A stretch of DNA of 64,000 bases from an uncultured Collinsella sp. (GTDB lineage: Bacteria > Actinomycetota > Coriobacteriia > Coriobacteriales > Coriobacteriaceae), in assembly GCA_900541185.1 (NCBI GenBank), contig UQIQ01000001.1, positions 1 through 64,000 of the forward strand. Direction: 5' to 3'. The translations under genes and the position numbers were made by a program. Of this stretch, positions 16,669 to 25,170 are shown piece by piece; position 1 is the stretch's first letter, and every line of letters begins with the position of its first letter. The notes beneath the pieces were generated by a model. That model saw only the letters and a program-made list of their open reading frames with translations. It was not told the DNA's origin and ran no database searches.

Positions 16669-17748
16669 ATGGCAGATTCCAAGCAGGCTCCACTCGACGC
16701 CGCGGCAGCCGCCAAAGCAGCATTTGCTTCGGTCCAGGACAAGCCGTTCCCTAACGACATCTTTACGGCTCCCGAGCTCCGTTGGGCTGTGATCGGTTGC
16801 GGCGTTATTGCCAACCAGATGGCTCAGTCCCTTGCCCTGGCCGGCCGCAAGCTTACGGGCGTTGCCAACCGCACGCTCACCAAGGCTCAGACTTTTGCCG
16901 ACCAGTACGGCGTCGAGAAGGTCTATGACACGGTTGAGGATCTCTACGCCGATCCTGACATCGACGCCGTCTACATCACCACCCCGCACAACACCCATAT
17001 CACCTATCTGCGCGCCGCCTTGGCGGCCGGCAAGCACGTTCTCTGCGAGAAGGCCATCACGCTCAACTCCGCCGAGCTCGATGAGGCCCGCGCCATTGCC
17101 GCCGAACACAACGTGGTCCTTATGGACGCTACCACGGTGCTCCACATGCCCTTGTATCAAGAGCTGCGCCGCCGCATGGATGCCGGCGAGTTTGGCCGCA
17201 TGAACCTCGCTCAGCTCAACTTTGGTAGCTACAAGGAGTACGGCGACCTGACCAACCGTTTCTACAATCGCAACCTCGCCGGCGGTGCCATGCTCGATAT
17301 TGGCGTATACGCCCTGTCCGTCATGCGCCTGTTTATGGCGAGCCAGCCCGTCGAGGTCGTGTCTCTGGGTAACATCTGCGAGACCGGCGTGGACGTTGCA
17401 GGCGGCATCGTCTGCCGCAATGCCGAGCAGCAGCTGGGCGTCGTGAGCCTTACGCTCCACTCCAAGCAGCCAAAGCGCTCGGTTATCAGCTTTGACAATT
17501 GCTATGTCGAGGTCAACGAGTATCCGCGCGCCGATCACGCGACGATCTTGTGGACCGCGGACGGTCATCGCGAGGAGGTCGCCGCGGGCACCGAGGCTTA
17601 TGCCCTGTGCTACGAGATGGCTGACCTCGAGCAGGCCGTCGCCGGCGACGATTCCAAGCGTGAGCTTCTGGATTATGCTTCTGATGTGATGGAGCTCATG
17701 ACCAAGCTCCGCGCCGATTGGGGAGTCGTCTACCCCGAGGAGGAGTAA
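16669..17748 (+). CDS. Gfo/Idh/MocA family oxidoreductase
   Basis: NAD(P)-dependent dehydrogenase-like protein of 359 residues, probably acting on a sugar or inositol derivative. The N-terminal Rossmann fold has WAVIGCGVIANQM (about 40-52). The family EKP motif appears as CEKAITLN, with Ala in place of Pro. The C-terminal half has the beta-sheet substrate domain with GGAMLDIGVYA. It lies 3 bases before a DeoR regulator, so the pair form an operon for one sugar-related step. AGGAG precedes the ATG. Confidence 0.85.
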   Translation: MADSKQAPLDAAAAAKAAFASVQDKPFPNDIFTAPELRWAVIGCGVIANQMAQSLALAGRKLTGVANRTLTKAQTFADQYGVEKVYDTVEDLYADPDIDAVYITTPHNTHITYLRAALAAGKHVLCEKAITLNSAELDEARAIAAEHNVVLMDATTVLHMPLYQELRRRMDAGEFGRMNLAQLNFGSYKEYGDLTNRFYNRNLAGGAMLDIGVYALSVMRLFMASQPVEVVSLGNICETGVDVAGGIVCRNAEQQLGVVSLTLHSKQPKRSVISFDNCYVEVNEYPRADHATILWTADGHREEVAAGTEAYALCYEMADLEQAVAGDDSKRELLDYASDVMELMTKLRADWGVVYPEEE

Positions 17749-17751
17749 GCG

Positions 17752-18498
17752 ATGCTTGCGGAAGATAGGCTCAATACGATCGTGTCGATGGTGCAGCAGG
17801 CTGGCTCGGTAACGGTGCCCGAGCTTGCCGATGCCCTGGGCGTGACGGCCTCTACCATTCGACGCGACCTACAGACGCTCGACCGAGCGCACCGCATCGC
17901 CAAGGTGCACGGTGGCGCGACAAGTCTTGAGCGCGCGCACGTGACGCGCGACCTAACGATCAGTGAGCGCAGTGATCTCCATAACGACGACAAGGAGCGT
18001 ATTTGCGCCCGTGCCGCGGCCCTGGTGGAGCCCGAGAGCTTTGTGTACATCGATTCGGGTTCGACAACGCTCAGACTCATCGAGCATCTTCCGCATCTCG
18101 AATCGGTCACCTATGTGACTGATTCCGTGCTCCATGCTCAGCATCTCGCTGTGCGCGGCATGCGCACCGTGGTGCTGGGCGGCGAGCTTAAACCCGAGAC
18201 CGAGGCGCTCGTTGGCCCCGATGCTCTGGCAACCCTAGACCGCTACAACTTTAACTGCGGCTTTTGGGGTTCCAACGGCATTGCCGCCGAGCAGGGCTTT
18301 ACGACACCCGATATCGAGGAAGCGCAGGTCAAGCGTATCTCGATGCGCCATACAGCCAAACGCTTCGTAATCTCGGACGCCAGTAAGTTTGGCATGGTGG
18401 CGCCCGTCAAGTTCGCGGACTTCCGTGACGCAACGATTATTACCGCAGGCGATGTCCCCGCCAAGTACCGGGCAATGGACAACGTCATCACGGTCTAA
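17752..18498 (+). CDS. DeoR/GlpR family transcriptional regulator
   Basis: Cytosolic DNA-binding regulator of 248 residues. The N-terminal helix-turn-helix reads VPELADALGVTASTIRRDLQTLD (in two parts, about 24-46). The C-terminal DeoR sensor domain has SGSTTLRLIEHL and GGELKPETEALVG. It is encoded directly after the oxidoreductase gene and probably controls it by responding to a phosphorylated sugar, as is usual in the family. Confidence 0.9.
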   Translation: MLAEDRLNTIVSMVQQAGSVTVPELADALGVTASTIRRDLQTLDRAHRIAKVHGGATSLERAHVTRDLTISERSDLHNDDKERICARAAALVEPESFVYIDSGSTTLRLIEHLPHLESVTYVTDSVLHAQHLAVRGMRTVVLGGELKPETEALVGPDALATLDRYNFNCGFWGSNGIAAEQGFTTPDIEEAQVKRISMRHTAKRFVISDASKFGMVAPVKFADFRDATIITAGDVPAKYRAMDNVITV

Positions 18499-18509
18499 CA
18501 GCAGGGGAC

Positions 18510-18571
18510 GGGCAAACGCCAAAACCACCGCGAAGGGGTAGGAACCTATGTGGTGGTTTTGACGTTTGTCC
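18510..18571. repeat. 20-bp-arm palindrome after the DeoR gene
   Basis: The arm 18510-18529 (starting GGGCAAACGCC) pairs with 18552-18571 (ending ACGTTTGTCC) along 20 positions, two of them G-T, around a 22-base loop. No T-run follows directly, so it is more like a dispersed palindromic repeat than a terminator. Confidence 0.65.
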
Positions 18572-18575
18572 AGAT

Positions 18576-18616
18576 AAAACCTGCCAAAATAAACCTGTCC
18601 CTTTTCGGCAGGTTTT
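18576..18616. terminator. Bidirectional terminator between the convergent DeoR and RluA genes
   Basis: AAAACCTGCC (18576-18585) and GGCAGGTTTT (18607-18616) are exact complements with A/T-runs at both ends. It serves both the rightward DeoR gene and the leftward pseudouridine synthase gene, whose stop lies inside it. Confidence 0.8.
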
Positions 18617-19274
18617 AGGGCTCCCAGGGGCAGGGGGCTTCGATGTGGATGTGCTCGCCGGTTACGGGATGCGTAAAGGACACGCTGTGGGCGTGGAGCA
18701 TCAGGCCGCAGGGGCGCGGCGTTCCGTACAGGTCGTCGCCAACCAGGGGGTGATGCTCGCTGGCCAGATGCACGCGAATCTGATGCTTGCGGCCGGTGAG
18801 CAGCTCGACATCAATATACGAGCGCGTGGGCAGGCCACGGCGGCTCTTAAGACGCTTGAGTACCTTGACGCGCGTCTGAGACGGCTTGCCGCTGGCGCCG
18901 ACGCGCATCTTGCGGCTATCGTGGCGGTCGCGGGCGATGGGCTTGTCGATGAGCTTTTCGTTCCAGTCGATTTTGCCCTCGGCGAGCGCCAGATAGTGCT
19001 TTTCGAAAGCGTGGTCGATGACCATCTGGTCAAAGGCGGGCTGCGTCTGCTTGTCGAGCGAGAACAGCACCACGCCGGTGGTGTCGCGGTCTAGGCGGTT
19101 GAGCGGCTGCATGTCGGTCGCGGCAAAGCCGTCGCCCATCGCCAGCAGCAGGTCGCTGGCGTAGTCGGTGAGCGTGCGCTCGCCGGTGCCGTCGCCGTGG
19201 ACGATCATGCCAGCGGGCTTGTCGATGGCCATGAGCCAGGCGTCGCAGTAGAGGACTTGAGGTTCTTCGTTCAC
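18615..19274 (-). CDS. RluA-family RNA pseudouridine synthase
   Basis: Converts uridine to pseudouridine in rRNA or tRNA. The 219-residue protein has the catalytic motif NRLDRDTTG (Asp nucleophile, about residue 62), YLALAEGKI and LLTGRKHQIRVHLA. No S4 RNA-binding domain is present, as in short RluA/TruC-like members, so the target nucleotide is uncertain. It uses a GTG start at 19274. It is 15 bases downstream of the U32 gene and read with it, pairing two likely RNA-modification genes. Confidence 0.88.
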   Translation of the reverse strand: MNEEPQVLYCDAWLMAIDKPAGMIVHGDGTGERTLTDYASDLLLAMGDGFAATDMQPLNRLDRDTTGVVLFSLDKQTQPAFDQMVIDHAFEKHYLALAEGKIDWNEKLIDKPIARDRHDSRKMRVGASGKPSQTRVKVLKRLKSRRGLPTRSYIDVELLTGRKHQIRVHLASEHHPLVGDDLYGTPRPCGLMLHAHSVSFTHPVTGEHIHIEAPCPWEP

Positions 19275-19289
19275 GTGTAAGCCTTTCGG

Positions 19290-21782
19290 TTAGCTGATTC
19301 CCACAAACATGCAGCCCGAGGTGGCGCCGCGCAGGCGGGCGGCGGGCTTGCGGCCCGCCTGCGCGGCTTCGACGGCACGACGGACGCGGGCGACGGCACG
19401 GCCCACCTCATCCGTCTCGAGCAGCGTTCCGTCAACCATGAGACGACGCACGCCGGCATCGAGCAGCTGAGGAACCTGCGGCGTGAGGTCGATGAGGTAG
19501 GCATCGTACAGGCGAGAGCGGCCGTGGATGTCGGTGCGGACGGGCATGACCTTTCCGTCGATATTCTTGAGCGAGAGCTTGCGGGCACGCAGACGGCAGT
19601 TGACACAATCGTGGATGCAGCCGTTGGCAACCTGCAGAATGCAATGCTCGCTTGTCATGACGTGCGGGCGGCCAAAGACGGTGATGCCCAGAGCCGCGGG
19701 CGCGGCGGCACCGAGCGAGACAATCTCGTCGAGCGTGATTTCGGGCGAGAGCCAAAACGCACCGGCTCCGCGCTCGGCAAGCGCCTCCATGCAGGCCGTG
19801 TTGTGCACGGGCAGACAAGAGCGGACTTCTGCCGTGGCGCCAACCTGGGCGGCCAGGGCAAGCTCGGAGATGTTGCCAATAGCCACCGTGGCACCGGCAA
19901 CAACCCACGGGTCGACGCGCTCGTGGTCGACGGCGCGGCAGACCTCGTCGAGTACGGGCACGATACCCTGCTCAAATGCATCGGCAGGGGAGAGTCCGAC
20001 AGCCTCGAGCGCGTCGGTGGTCATATAGATGCGCGTTGCACCCTCCGCGCGGGCTGCCTCGGCGGCCTCGAGCGAGGTGACGGTGGCGCAGATCTGCGGC
20101 TCGTCGCGGTAGTGCTTGGGCATGGGGCGCGTACATTTGTCGAGCACCGGCAACTCGAGCGTTTTTGCGCGCTCCTCGTACGGTGCCAGAATGGCCTCTT
20201 CCAGCGCCTTACAAGCGGTGGCGCGCACCTTGTGCACGGCGGAAAAGCCCATACCGCAGCCGGCGTCGAGCGAAACGTCAAAGCTTGCGGCCTCGAAGGG
20301 CGAGGAGCCCATGCGGCCCACATGCTCAACCAGATCGGATGCCTCGACGGCGCGGGTCTTGGCGGCCTCGACGGTGAAGCCCGTGGCGGTGGCGGTGAGC
20401 GCGGGGTTGTCACAGCAGGTGAGTGTGACAGTAAACGGCTCGCCCAGGCGCGCCACGACGGACACGTCAACAGCTCGGCGGCGCAGCACATCGCGCTTGA
20501 GCGCGGCGCCGGCGGCGTCGATGGCGCGCTGACTGCGAATCACGCGGACGCGGCAGCCCTCGGGCATGCTGCGGGGCACGCGACATTCGATGATGTCGCC
20601 GGCGGCGGCATCATCGGCGGCAATGGTGGTCAGGAACTGGTCAAACTCGTTATCGTGGCGAAGCTCCAGCAGGTCGCCCTTGCCCACGGGCTCAAACAAC
20701 TCAATGCGGGCGATGGCGGCGCGCCGACGGCGGTCGTCGGGCTTGAGGCCGCGCACATCGCGGTTGGCCAGACGGCTGCCCAGTACCGTGCCCACGATCT
20801 GGCCGCGGTTGTTGGAACGCTCATAGCTCATCATCTCGTCGCCCGAGGTGCCGTCCTGATAGGCGTGCGTAAAGTCGCGGTTGAAGCAGCGCTTGAGCTG
20901 GCGCTGGCGGGCTGCATCCTCATCCTTGGAGGTCGAAACATCGGCCAGCATGTCATCAATCTGATGACGGTACACGTCGACGATGGAATACACGTAATCG
21001 GGGGCCTTCATGCGGCCCTCGAGCTTGAGCGATGCGGCGCCGGCGTCATACAGACGGCGAACAAGCAGCGACGTGTTGGTGTCGCGCGGGCACAGCGCGC
21101 GCTCGCGACCGGCAGGGGAGAGCGAGCGGCCGTTCTCGTCGATCAGCTCGTAAGGCAGGCGACAGGGCTGAGCGCACATGCCGCGGTTGGCCGAGCGGCC
21201 CGCCATGGCAAAGCTCGAGAGCAGGCACAGGCCCGAGTAACAAAAGCAGATGGCGCCGTGGCTAAAGACCTCGAGGTCCACATCGGGCGCGGCGTCGTGG
21301 ATGGCGGCGATCTCGTCGATGGAGAGCTCACGCGAGAGAGTCACGCGGTCGGCGCCCTGCTCACGACACCAAAGGGTTCCGCGGTCGTCATGGATGTTCG
21401 CCTGGGTCGAGATGTGTGTCTCGATGCCGGGCATCGTGCGCTTGACCTCAAAGAACAGGCCCCAGTCCTGGATAATGAAGGCATCGGCGCCCAGCGTTGA
21501 GCAGCGGTGGATGAGTTGCAGCGCATCGCCCATCTCGGACTGCTTGATGACGATGTTGACCGTGACGTAGACGCGCGACCCGGCTAGATGCGCGGCGCGG
21601 CAGGCTTGCTCAAAGGCCTCGTCGGTAAAGTTGGTGGCCTTGCGGCGGGCGTTGAAGCTGCCCATGCCGCAGTAGATGGCGTCTGCCCCGGCAGCGAGCG
21701 CGGCGGCAAAGGGCTCCGGGCCTCCGGCGGGCGCCAAAAGCTCGGGTCTGCGGTTGGTGGTTCGACTGGCGGTTGCGGTCAT
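19290..21782 (-). CDS. Peptidase U32 family protein, RlhA/YegQ-like
   Basis: An 830-residue protein of the U32 family. Characterised relatives are the tRNA/23S rRNA hydroxylation factors TrhP and RlhA, so an RNA-modification role is more likely than proteolysis. The N-terminal TIM-barrel begins ELLAPAGGPEPFAAAL. The U32 signature EVFSHGAICFCYSGLC plus SANRGMCAQPCR is complete with its cysteines. The C-terminal half holds a U32-associated region and another Cys cluster, CIHDCVNC. The start ATG 21782 follows AAAGGCAGG on the minus strand. The neighbouring RluA gene supports the RNA-modification view. Confidence 0.88.
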   Translation of the reverse strand: MTATASRTTNRRPELLAPAGGPEPFAAALAAGADAIYCGMGSFNARRKATNFTDEAFEQACRAAHLAGSRVYVTVNIVIKQSEMGDALQLIHRCSTLGADAFIIQDWGLFFEVKRTMPGIETHISTQANIHDDRGTLWCREQGADRVTLSRELSIDEIAAIHDAAPDVDLEVFSHGAICFCYSGLCLLSSFAMAGRSANRGMCAQPCRLPYELIDENGRSLSPAGRERALCPRDTNTSLLVRRLYDAGAASLKLEGRMKAPDYVYSIVDVYRHQIDDMLADVSTSKDEDAARQRQLKRCFNRDFTHAYQDGTSGDEMMSYERSNNRGQIVGTVLGSRLANRDVRGLKPDDRRRRAAIARIELFEPVGKGDLLELRHDNEFDQFLTTIAADDAAAGDIIECRVPRSMPEGCRVRVIRSQRAIDAAGAALKRDVLRRRAVDVSVVARLGEPFTVTLTCCDNPALTATATGFTVEAAKTRAVEASDLVEHVGRMGSSPFEAASFDVSLDAGCGMGFSAVHKVRATACKALEEAILAPYEERAKTLELPVLDKCTRPMPKHYRDEPQICATVTSLEAAEAARAEGATRIYMTTDALEAVGLSPADAFEQGIVPVLDEVCRAVDHERVDPWVVAGATVAIGNISELALAAQVGATAEVRSCLPVHNTACMEALAERGAGAFWLSPEITLDEIVSLGAAAPAALGITVFGRPHVMTSEHCILQVANGCIHDCVNCRLRARKLSLKNIDGKVMPVRTDIHGRSRLYDAYLIDLTPQVPQLLDAGVRRLMVDGTLLETDEVGRAVARVRRAVEAAQAGRKPAARLRGATSGCMFVGIS

Positions 21783-22081
21783 ATCCTGCCTTTCAAAATG
21801 CTCAAATACTCAATAGTATAGTGGCGCCGTCGCGATGGACGATGCCCGCAGCCTAAGCAGGACAAAGTCTTCAGCAGCTTGGGCTGGCTTTCCCACATGA
21901 GAACCGTTCAGCGGTTCGGGGAAACCGTTGGGCGATAAAATATTCTCGCAACGTGATAATAATCTTGCATCGCGCGGAAACCTTGAGTACTATCCCAATC
22001 AAGCGCGGTGTTCAGACCGAACTGTGCCTCCCGGTGCGAACGCCGCGCTCACGCTCTCTATCTGATCGTAAGGAGAAAAAC
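21783..22081. other. Divergent intergenic region, U32 protein / RidA
   Basis: No gene is seen. It carries the ridA promoter listed separately. On the minus strand a TATACT (21820-21815) lies about 33 bases before the U32 start and may serve that gene. A GATAATAATC stretch (21956-21965) overlaps the -35 region of the ridA promoter. Confidence 0.5.
21965..21993 (+). promoter_or_regulatory. Sigma70-type promoter for ridA
   Basis: TTGCAT (21965-21970) and TACTAT (21988-21993) are separated by exactly 17 bases, giving a leader of about 80 bases to the ATG. Confidence 0.7.
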
Positions 22082-22459
22082 ATGAGCAAGACCGTCGTGT
22101 CTTCCGATAACGCACCCGCAGCCATCGGACCGTATTCCCCCGGTATCCAGACCGGCAACATGGTGTTCCTGTCCGGCCAGCTGGGCATCGACCCCACAAC
22201 TGGCAAGATGCCCGAGGGCGTCGAGGCCCAGGCCAAGCAGTCCCTTGCTAACGTCGAGGCCCTGCTGACTGCCGCCGGCGCTACGTTTGCCGATGTCGTC
22301 AAGACCACGGTCTACCTGGCCGACATTGCCGACTTCGCTGCCGTGAACGAGATCTACGCCTCCAAGTTCGAGGCCCCGTTCCCCGCGCGCAGCGCTTTCC
22401 AGGTTGCCGCCCTTCCGGCTGGCGGTCTGGTCGAGATCGAGGTCGTCGCCGCTCTCTAA
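22082..22459 (+). CDS. ridA: RidA family enamine/imine deaminase
   Basis: Hydrolyses reactive enamines/imines such as 2-aminoacrylate released by PLP enzymes. The 125-residue protein has AIGPYSPGIQTGNMVFLSGQ at the N-terminus, and PARSAFQVAALPAGGLVEIE includes the conserved Arg of the active site. ATG 22082 follows AAGGAG; the frame upstream is not conserved. Its own promoter and terminator make it monocistronic. Its place beside purine genes is notable because YgeX, encoded 22 kb downstream, should release aminoacrylate. Confidence 0.92.
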   Translation: MSKTVVSSDNAPAAIGPYSPGIQTGNMVFLSGQLGIDPTTGKMPEGVEAQAKQSLANVEALLTAAGATFADVVKTTVYLADIADFAAVNEIYASKFEAPFPARSAFQVAALPAGGLVEIEVVAAL

Positions 22460-22490
22460 GGCGTTGGCAACAACTAAACATGACATGCAA

Positions 22491-22530
22491 AAAGACCCTG
22501 CAGCGCGTGTGAACTGCAGGGTCTTTTGTT
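22491..22530. terminator. Bidirectional terminator between ridA and the YheO-like gene
   Basis: GACCCTGCAG (22494-22503) and GTC-ended CTGCAGGGTC (22514-22523) form a perfect 10-bp stem, with A-run on the left and TTTTGTT on the right. Confidence 0.88.
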
Positions 22531-22571
22531 AAGTGACGGATCGCTTGTGGAGCCGCGCTCCATTTTGCTCG

Positions 22572-23228
22572 TTAGCCCTCCTTGCGAACTTTTTGCAGGT
22601 AGCGGTAGACGCTGGGCTCCGAGATGCCCAGCGCGGTGGCGGCGCAGGCCACGGCGCCCTTGAGCATGAACACCCCGTTGCCGTTGAGGTGGCGAATGAC
22701 GTCCACGCGGTCGCTCTGACCAAGCGACGCTACATCCAGCCCGCGCGCGCTCAGCAACTCGGCAATGCTGCGGTCGATGAGCTCCTGTGTGGACTCCGAA
22801 AGGCTTTCGACCTCGATAGGGGCGGGCTCCGTGCGCGTCGGCGCCGCGTCGAAGCACGCCATGAGCTGCTGCGCCATGGCGTTGATGGAGCGTACGGTCG
22901 AGAGGTCGGTGTTGACGCAGAGCATACCGACGATCTCGTCATTCTCGCGGATAAAGTACGTCGCCGACTCCAACGTCTTGCCGCCGGCACCGCGCCCCTC
23001 GTAGCCCGTAATAAACGGCAGGTCGCGATACTTGGGGTCGTGCATGATCTTGAGCGCCAGATCGGTGGCGGGGCCGCCGACCTTGCGGCCGCTCACGATG
23101 CCGTTGCGAATATCGACGATGGCGTGGTCGGGATCCGAGAAATCGTGCAGCACGATTTCGCTGTTTTTGCCGAGTATCTGCTCCAGAAAATCGACCATCG
23201 GCAAAAAGCGGCGTACGGTCTCGTTCAC
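22572..23228 (-). CDS. YheO-like PAS/helix-turn-helix regulator, copy 1
   Basis: Cytosolic transcriptional regulator of 218 residues. The YheO-like PAS domain spans about residues 5-115 and includes NSEIVLHDFSDPDHAIVDIR and GGPATDL. A C-terminal helix-turn-helix reads ATALGISEPSVYRYLQKVRK. The minus-strand GTG at 23228 has AAAGGAG 6 bases upstream; the upstream frame has no support. It is divergent from the purine permease and is likely to control it. A paralogue at 43495-44148 is divergent from ygeX in the same way. Confidence 0.85.
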   Translation of the reverse strand: MNETVRRFLPMVDFLEQILGKNSEIVLHDFSDPDHAIVDIRNGIVSGRKVGGPATDLALKIMHDPKYRDLPFITGYEGRGAGGKTLESATYFIRENDEIVGMLCVNTDLSTVRSINAMAQQLMACFDAAPTRTEPAPIEVESLSESTQELIDRSIAELLSARGLDVASLGQSDRVDVIRHLNGNGVFMLKGAVACAATALGISEPSVYRYLQKVRKEG

Positions 23229-23464
23229 GGGCAACTCCTTTGGGTGAAAACAGAAATGTTCATAACAATTTTTTCTCATGGTAACACGCTGCCCACCATC
23301 TCGTATATCCGCAGGTACATTGCGTAATGCAGACGAACGGTAGGAATTTAGCGGTAAACGGTTGACCAAAAGAAAAGTTAGATGTTATTTTGACCAGACA
23401 CTTTCCTGACCTGCGGAAATGCGTTATTTCAGCTGAAGAATGGTCTGATAACAAAAAATTATTA

Positions 23465-23493
23465 TTGAGAATGAGAATCATCTTTAATACGAT
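23465..23493 (+). promoter_or_regulatory. Promoter of the purine permease with an overlapping Fur-like box
   Basis: TTGAGA (23465-23470) and TACGAT (23488-23493) are 17 bases apart. Inside, GAGAATGAGAATCATCTTT (23467-23485) agrees with the E. coli-type Fur box at 14 of 19 positions by eye. The remaining divergent gap (23229-23464) is AT-rich without a visible gene. Confidence 0.5.
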
Positions 23494-23580
23494 ATGCAAT
23501 GAAGGCACAACCTCAACCCCGCACTGCGTCACAATAGAGCGTTAGATGCGAAAACAACTACTTCGAGGATTGGTGGTCAA

Positions 23581-24975
23581 ATGACCCAGGAGACGGTTAC
23601 GAACGGCACTGAAGCCCTGTTCACTCGCGAAGGCATGCCTCCCGTTAAGGAAATGATCCCGTGTGCCCTTCAGCACGTACTGGCATCGTTTGCCGGCATC
23701 ATTACCCCGGCGGTCATCATGGCCGGCGTCTACGGCTTTAATAGCCAGCAGAGCACCGACATCATCCAGGTCGCGCTCATTCTTTCGGCGATCGACACGG
23801 CCCTTCAGGCCTTCGCTCCCTTCCGTCGCATCGGCGGCGGCCTGCCCATCGTCATGGGCGTTTCGTTCGCGTTTCTGCCGGCCCTGCAGGCCATGGGTGC
23901 CTCGGGCTTTAGCTTTGGTGCGCTGCTGGGTGGCGAGATCGTCGGCGGCGCCGTCGCGGTCCTCTTTGGTCTGGCCTACAGCAAGATCAAGTGGCTGTTC
24001 CCGCCTGTCGTGACCGGTACGGTCATCTTCTCCATTGGCGTCTCTCTCTATCCCACGGCTGTCAAGTATATGGCCGGCGGTATGGGTACGCCGCTGTGGG
24101 GCACCCCGCAGGCCTGGTGCGTCGCTCTTATCACCTTCGCCGTGGTCTTTGCGCTCGCCAACTTTGGCAAGGGTACGCTCAAGCTGGGATCTGTGTTCTT
24201 TGGCATGATCGTTGGCATGATCGTTTCCATCCCCTTTGGCATGATCGACTTCTCCAGCGTCGCCACCGCTCAGGTCTTCGCCCTTCCCAAGCTCATGCCC
24301 TACGCGCTCGAGTTTGATCCCGAGGTCTGCATTACCCTCGCCGTCGTGTTCCCCATGGTTGCCATCCAGGTTATTGGCGACGTCTCCGCTGCCTGCCTGG
24401 GCTCCATCGACCGTATGCCCACCGAGCGCGAGCTCTCCGGCGCCATCGTGTCCCAGGGCCTCACCTCTATGGTCGGCGGCCTGCTGGGCGGTCTTCCCAC
24501 CAGTGCCCTTGGCCAGAACGTGGGCATCATCTGCTCCAACAAGGTCGTCAACAAGTGGGTCTTTGTGATCATCGCGGCCGTCTTTGCCATCGCCGGCCTG
24601 TTCCCGCAGCTCTCTGCCGTGCTCTCCGCCATCCCGCAGCCTGTCATCGGCGGCGCGACCGTTGGCGTTTTTGGCACCATCACCATGAATGGCGTGCGCA
24701 TGTTCACTCGCGAGGGCCTCACGCAGCGCACTACCACTATCGTCGGCACCTCCGTCGTCTTTGGCCTGGGTATCTGGATGGCCAGCGGTTGCCTTGCCGG
24801 CGAGGGTATGCCCGCCTGGGTGTCCACCGTCATCGGCTCCAATGCCGTAACCCCCACCGCCATCATGGCCATTGTCCTTAACCTGATCCTTCCGCAGACG
24901 CCGGTCGTGGCTCAGCACATCGATGCTGCCAAGGACGCTGCCGTGGATCTGGTCTTGCCCGAGAGCAAGAAGTAA
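23581..24975 (+). CDS. NCS2 family purine (xanthine/uric acid) permease
   Basis: Proton-coupled purine uptake across the cytoplasmic membrane. The 464 residues carry about 12-14 hydrophobic segments. The NCS2 motif region is GGLPTSALGQNVGIICSNKV (about 299-318), with AIQVIGDVSAACLG preceding it. The N-terminus QHVLASFAG is typical of the xanthine/uric acid branch. It is the first gene of purine half I. Whether it prefers xanthine, hypoxanthine or uric acid cannot be read from the sequence. Confidence 0.9.
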   Translation: MTQETVTNGTEALFTREGMPPVKEMIPCALQHVLASFAGIITPAVIMAGVYGFNSQQSTDIIQVALILSAIDTALQAFAPFRRIGGGLPIVMGVSFAFLPALQAMGASGFSFGALLGGEIVGGAVAVLFGLAYSKIKWLFPPVVTGTVIFSIGVSLYPTAVKYMAGGMGTPLWGTPQAWCVALITFAVVFALANFGKGTLKLGSVFFGMIVGMIVSIPFGMIDFSSVATAQVFALPKLMPYALEFDPEVCITLAVVFPMVAIQVIGDVSAACLGSIDRMPTERELSGAIVSQGLTSMVGGLLGGLPTSALGQNVGIICSNKVVNKWVFVIIAAVFAIAGLFPQLSAVLSAIPQPVIGGATVGVFGTITMNGVRMFTREGLTQRTTTIVGTSVVFGLGIWMASGCLAGEGMPAWVSTVIGSNAVTPTAIMAIVLNLILPQTPVVAQHIDAAKDAAVDLVLPESKK

Positions 24976-25170
24976 CCAATTCGGTGCTATTCGTCGGCGG
25001 ACGCATCGCCTCGTCCGCCGACGCCATGCGGCGCCAAGCCGCACTTCAAAGGGCTTGTCCCTTTGGTGAAGCGTTGACGGGAGAGGGCCCGTTTCCGGTG
25101 TAGGCCGGCGCTTCGCACTCCGCCATGTCAGAGGTGTCAAACCCCGCCTCTGATGTTGAAGGGAGCATCC
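24976..25170. other. Structured spacer between permease and ssnA
   Basis: Contains successive hairpins: CGTCGGCGGACG (24992-25003) with CGTCCGCCGACG (25012-25023), a short AAAGGG/CCCTTT stem (25048-25064), and TCAGAGG (25128-25134) with CCTCTGA (25147-25153) just before the ssnA ribosome site. No T-run follows the first stem. They may set mRNA stability or reduce distal expression. Confidence 0.6.
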
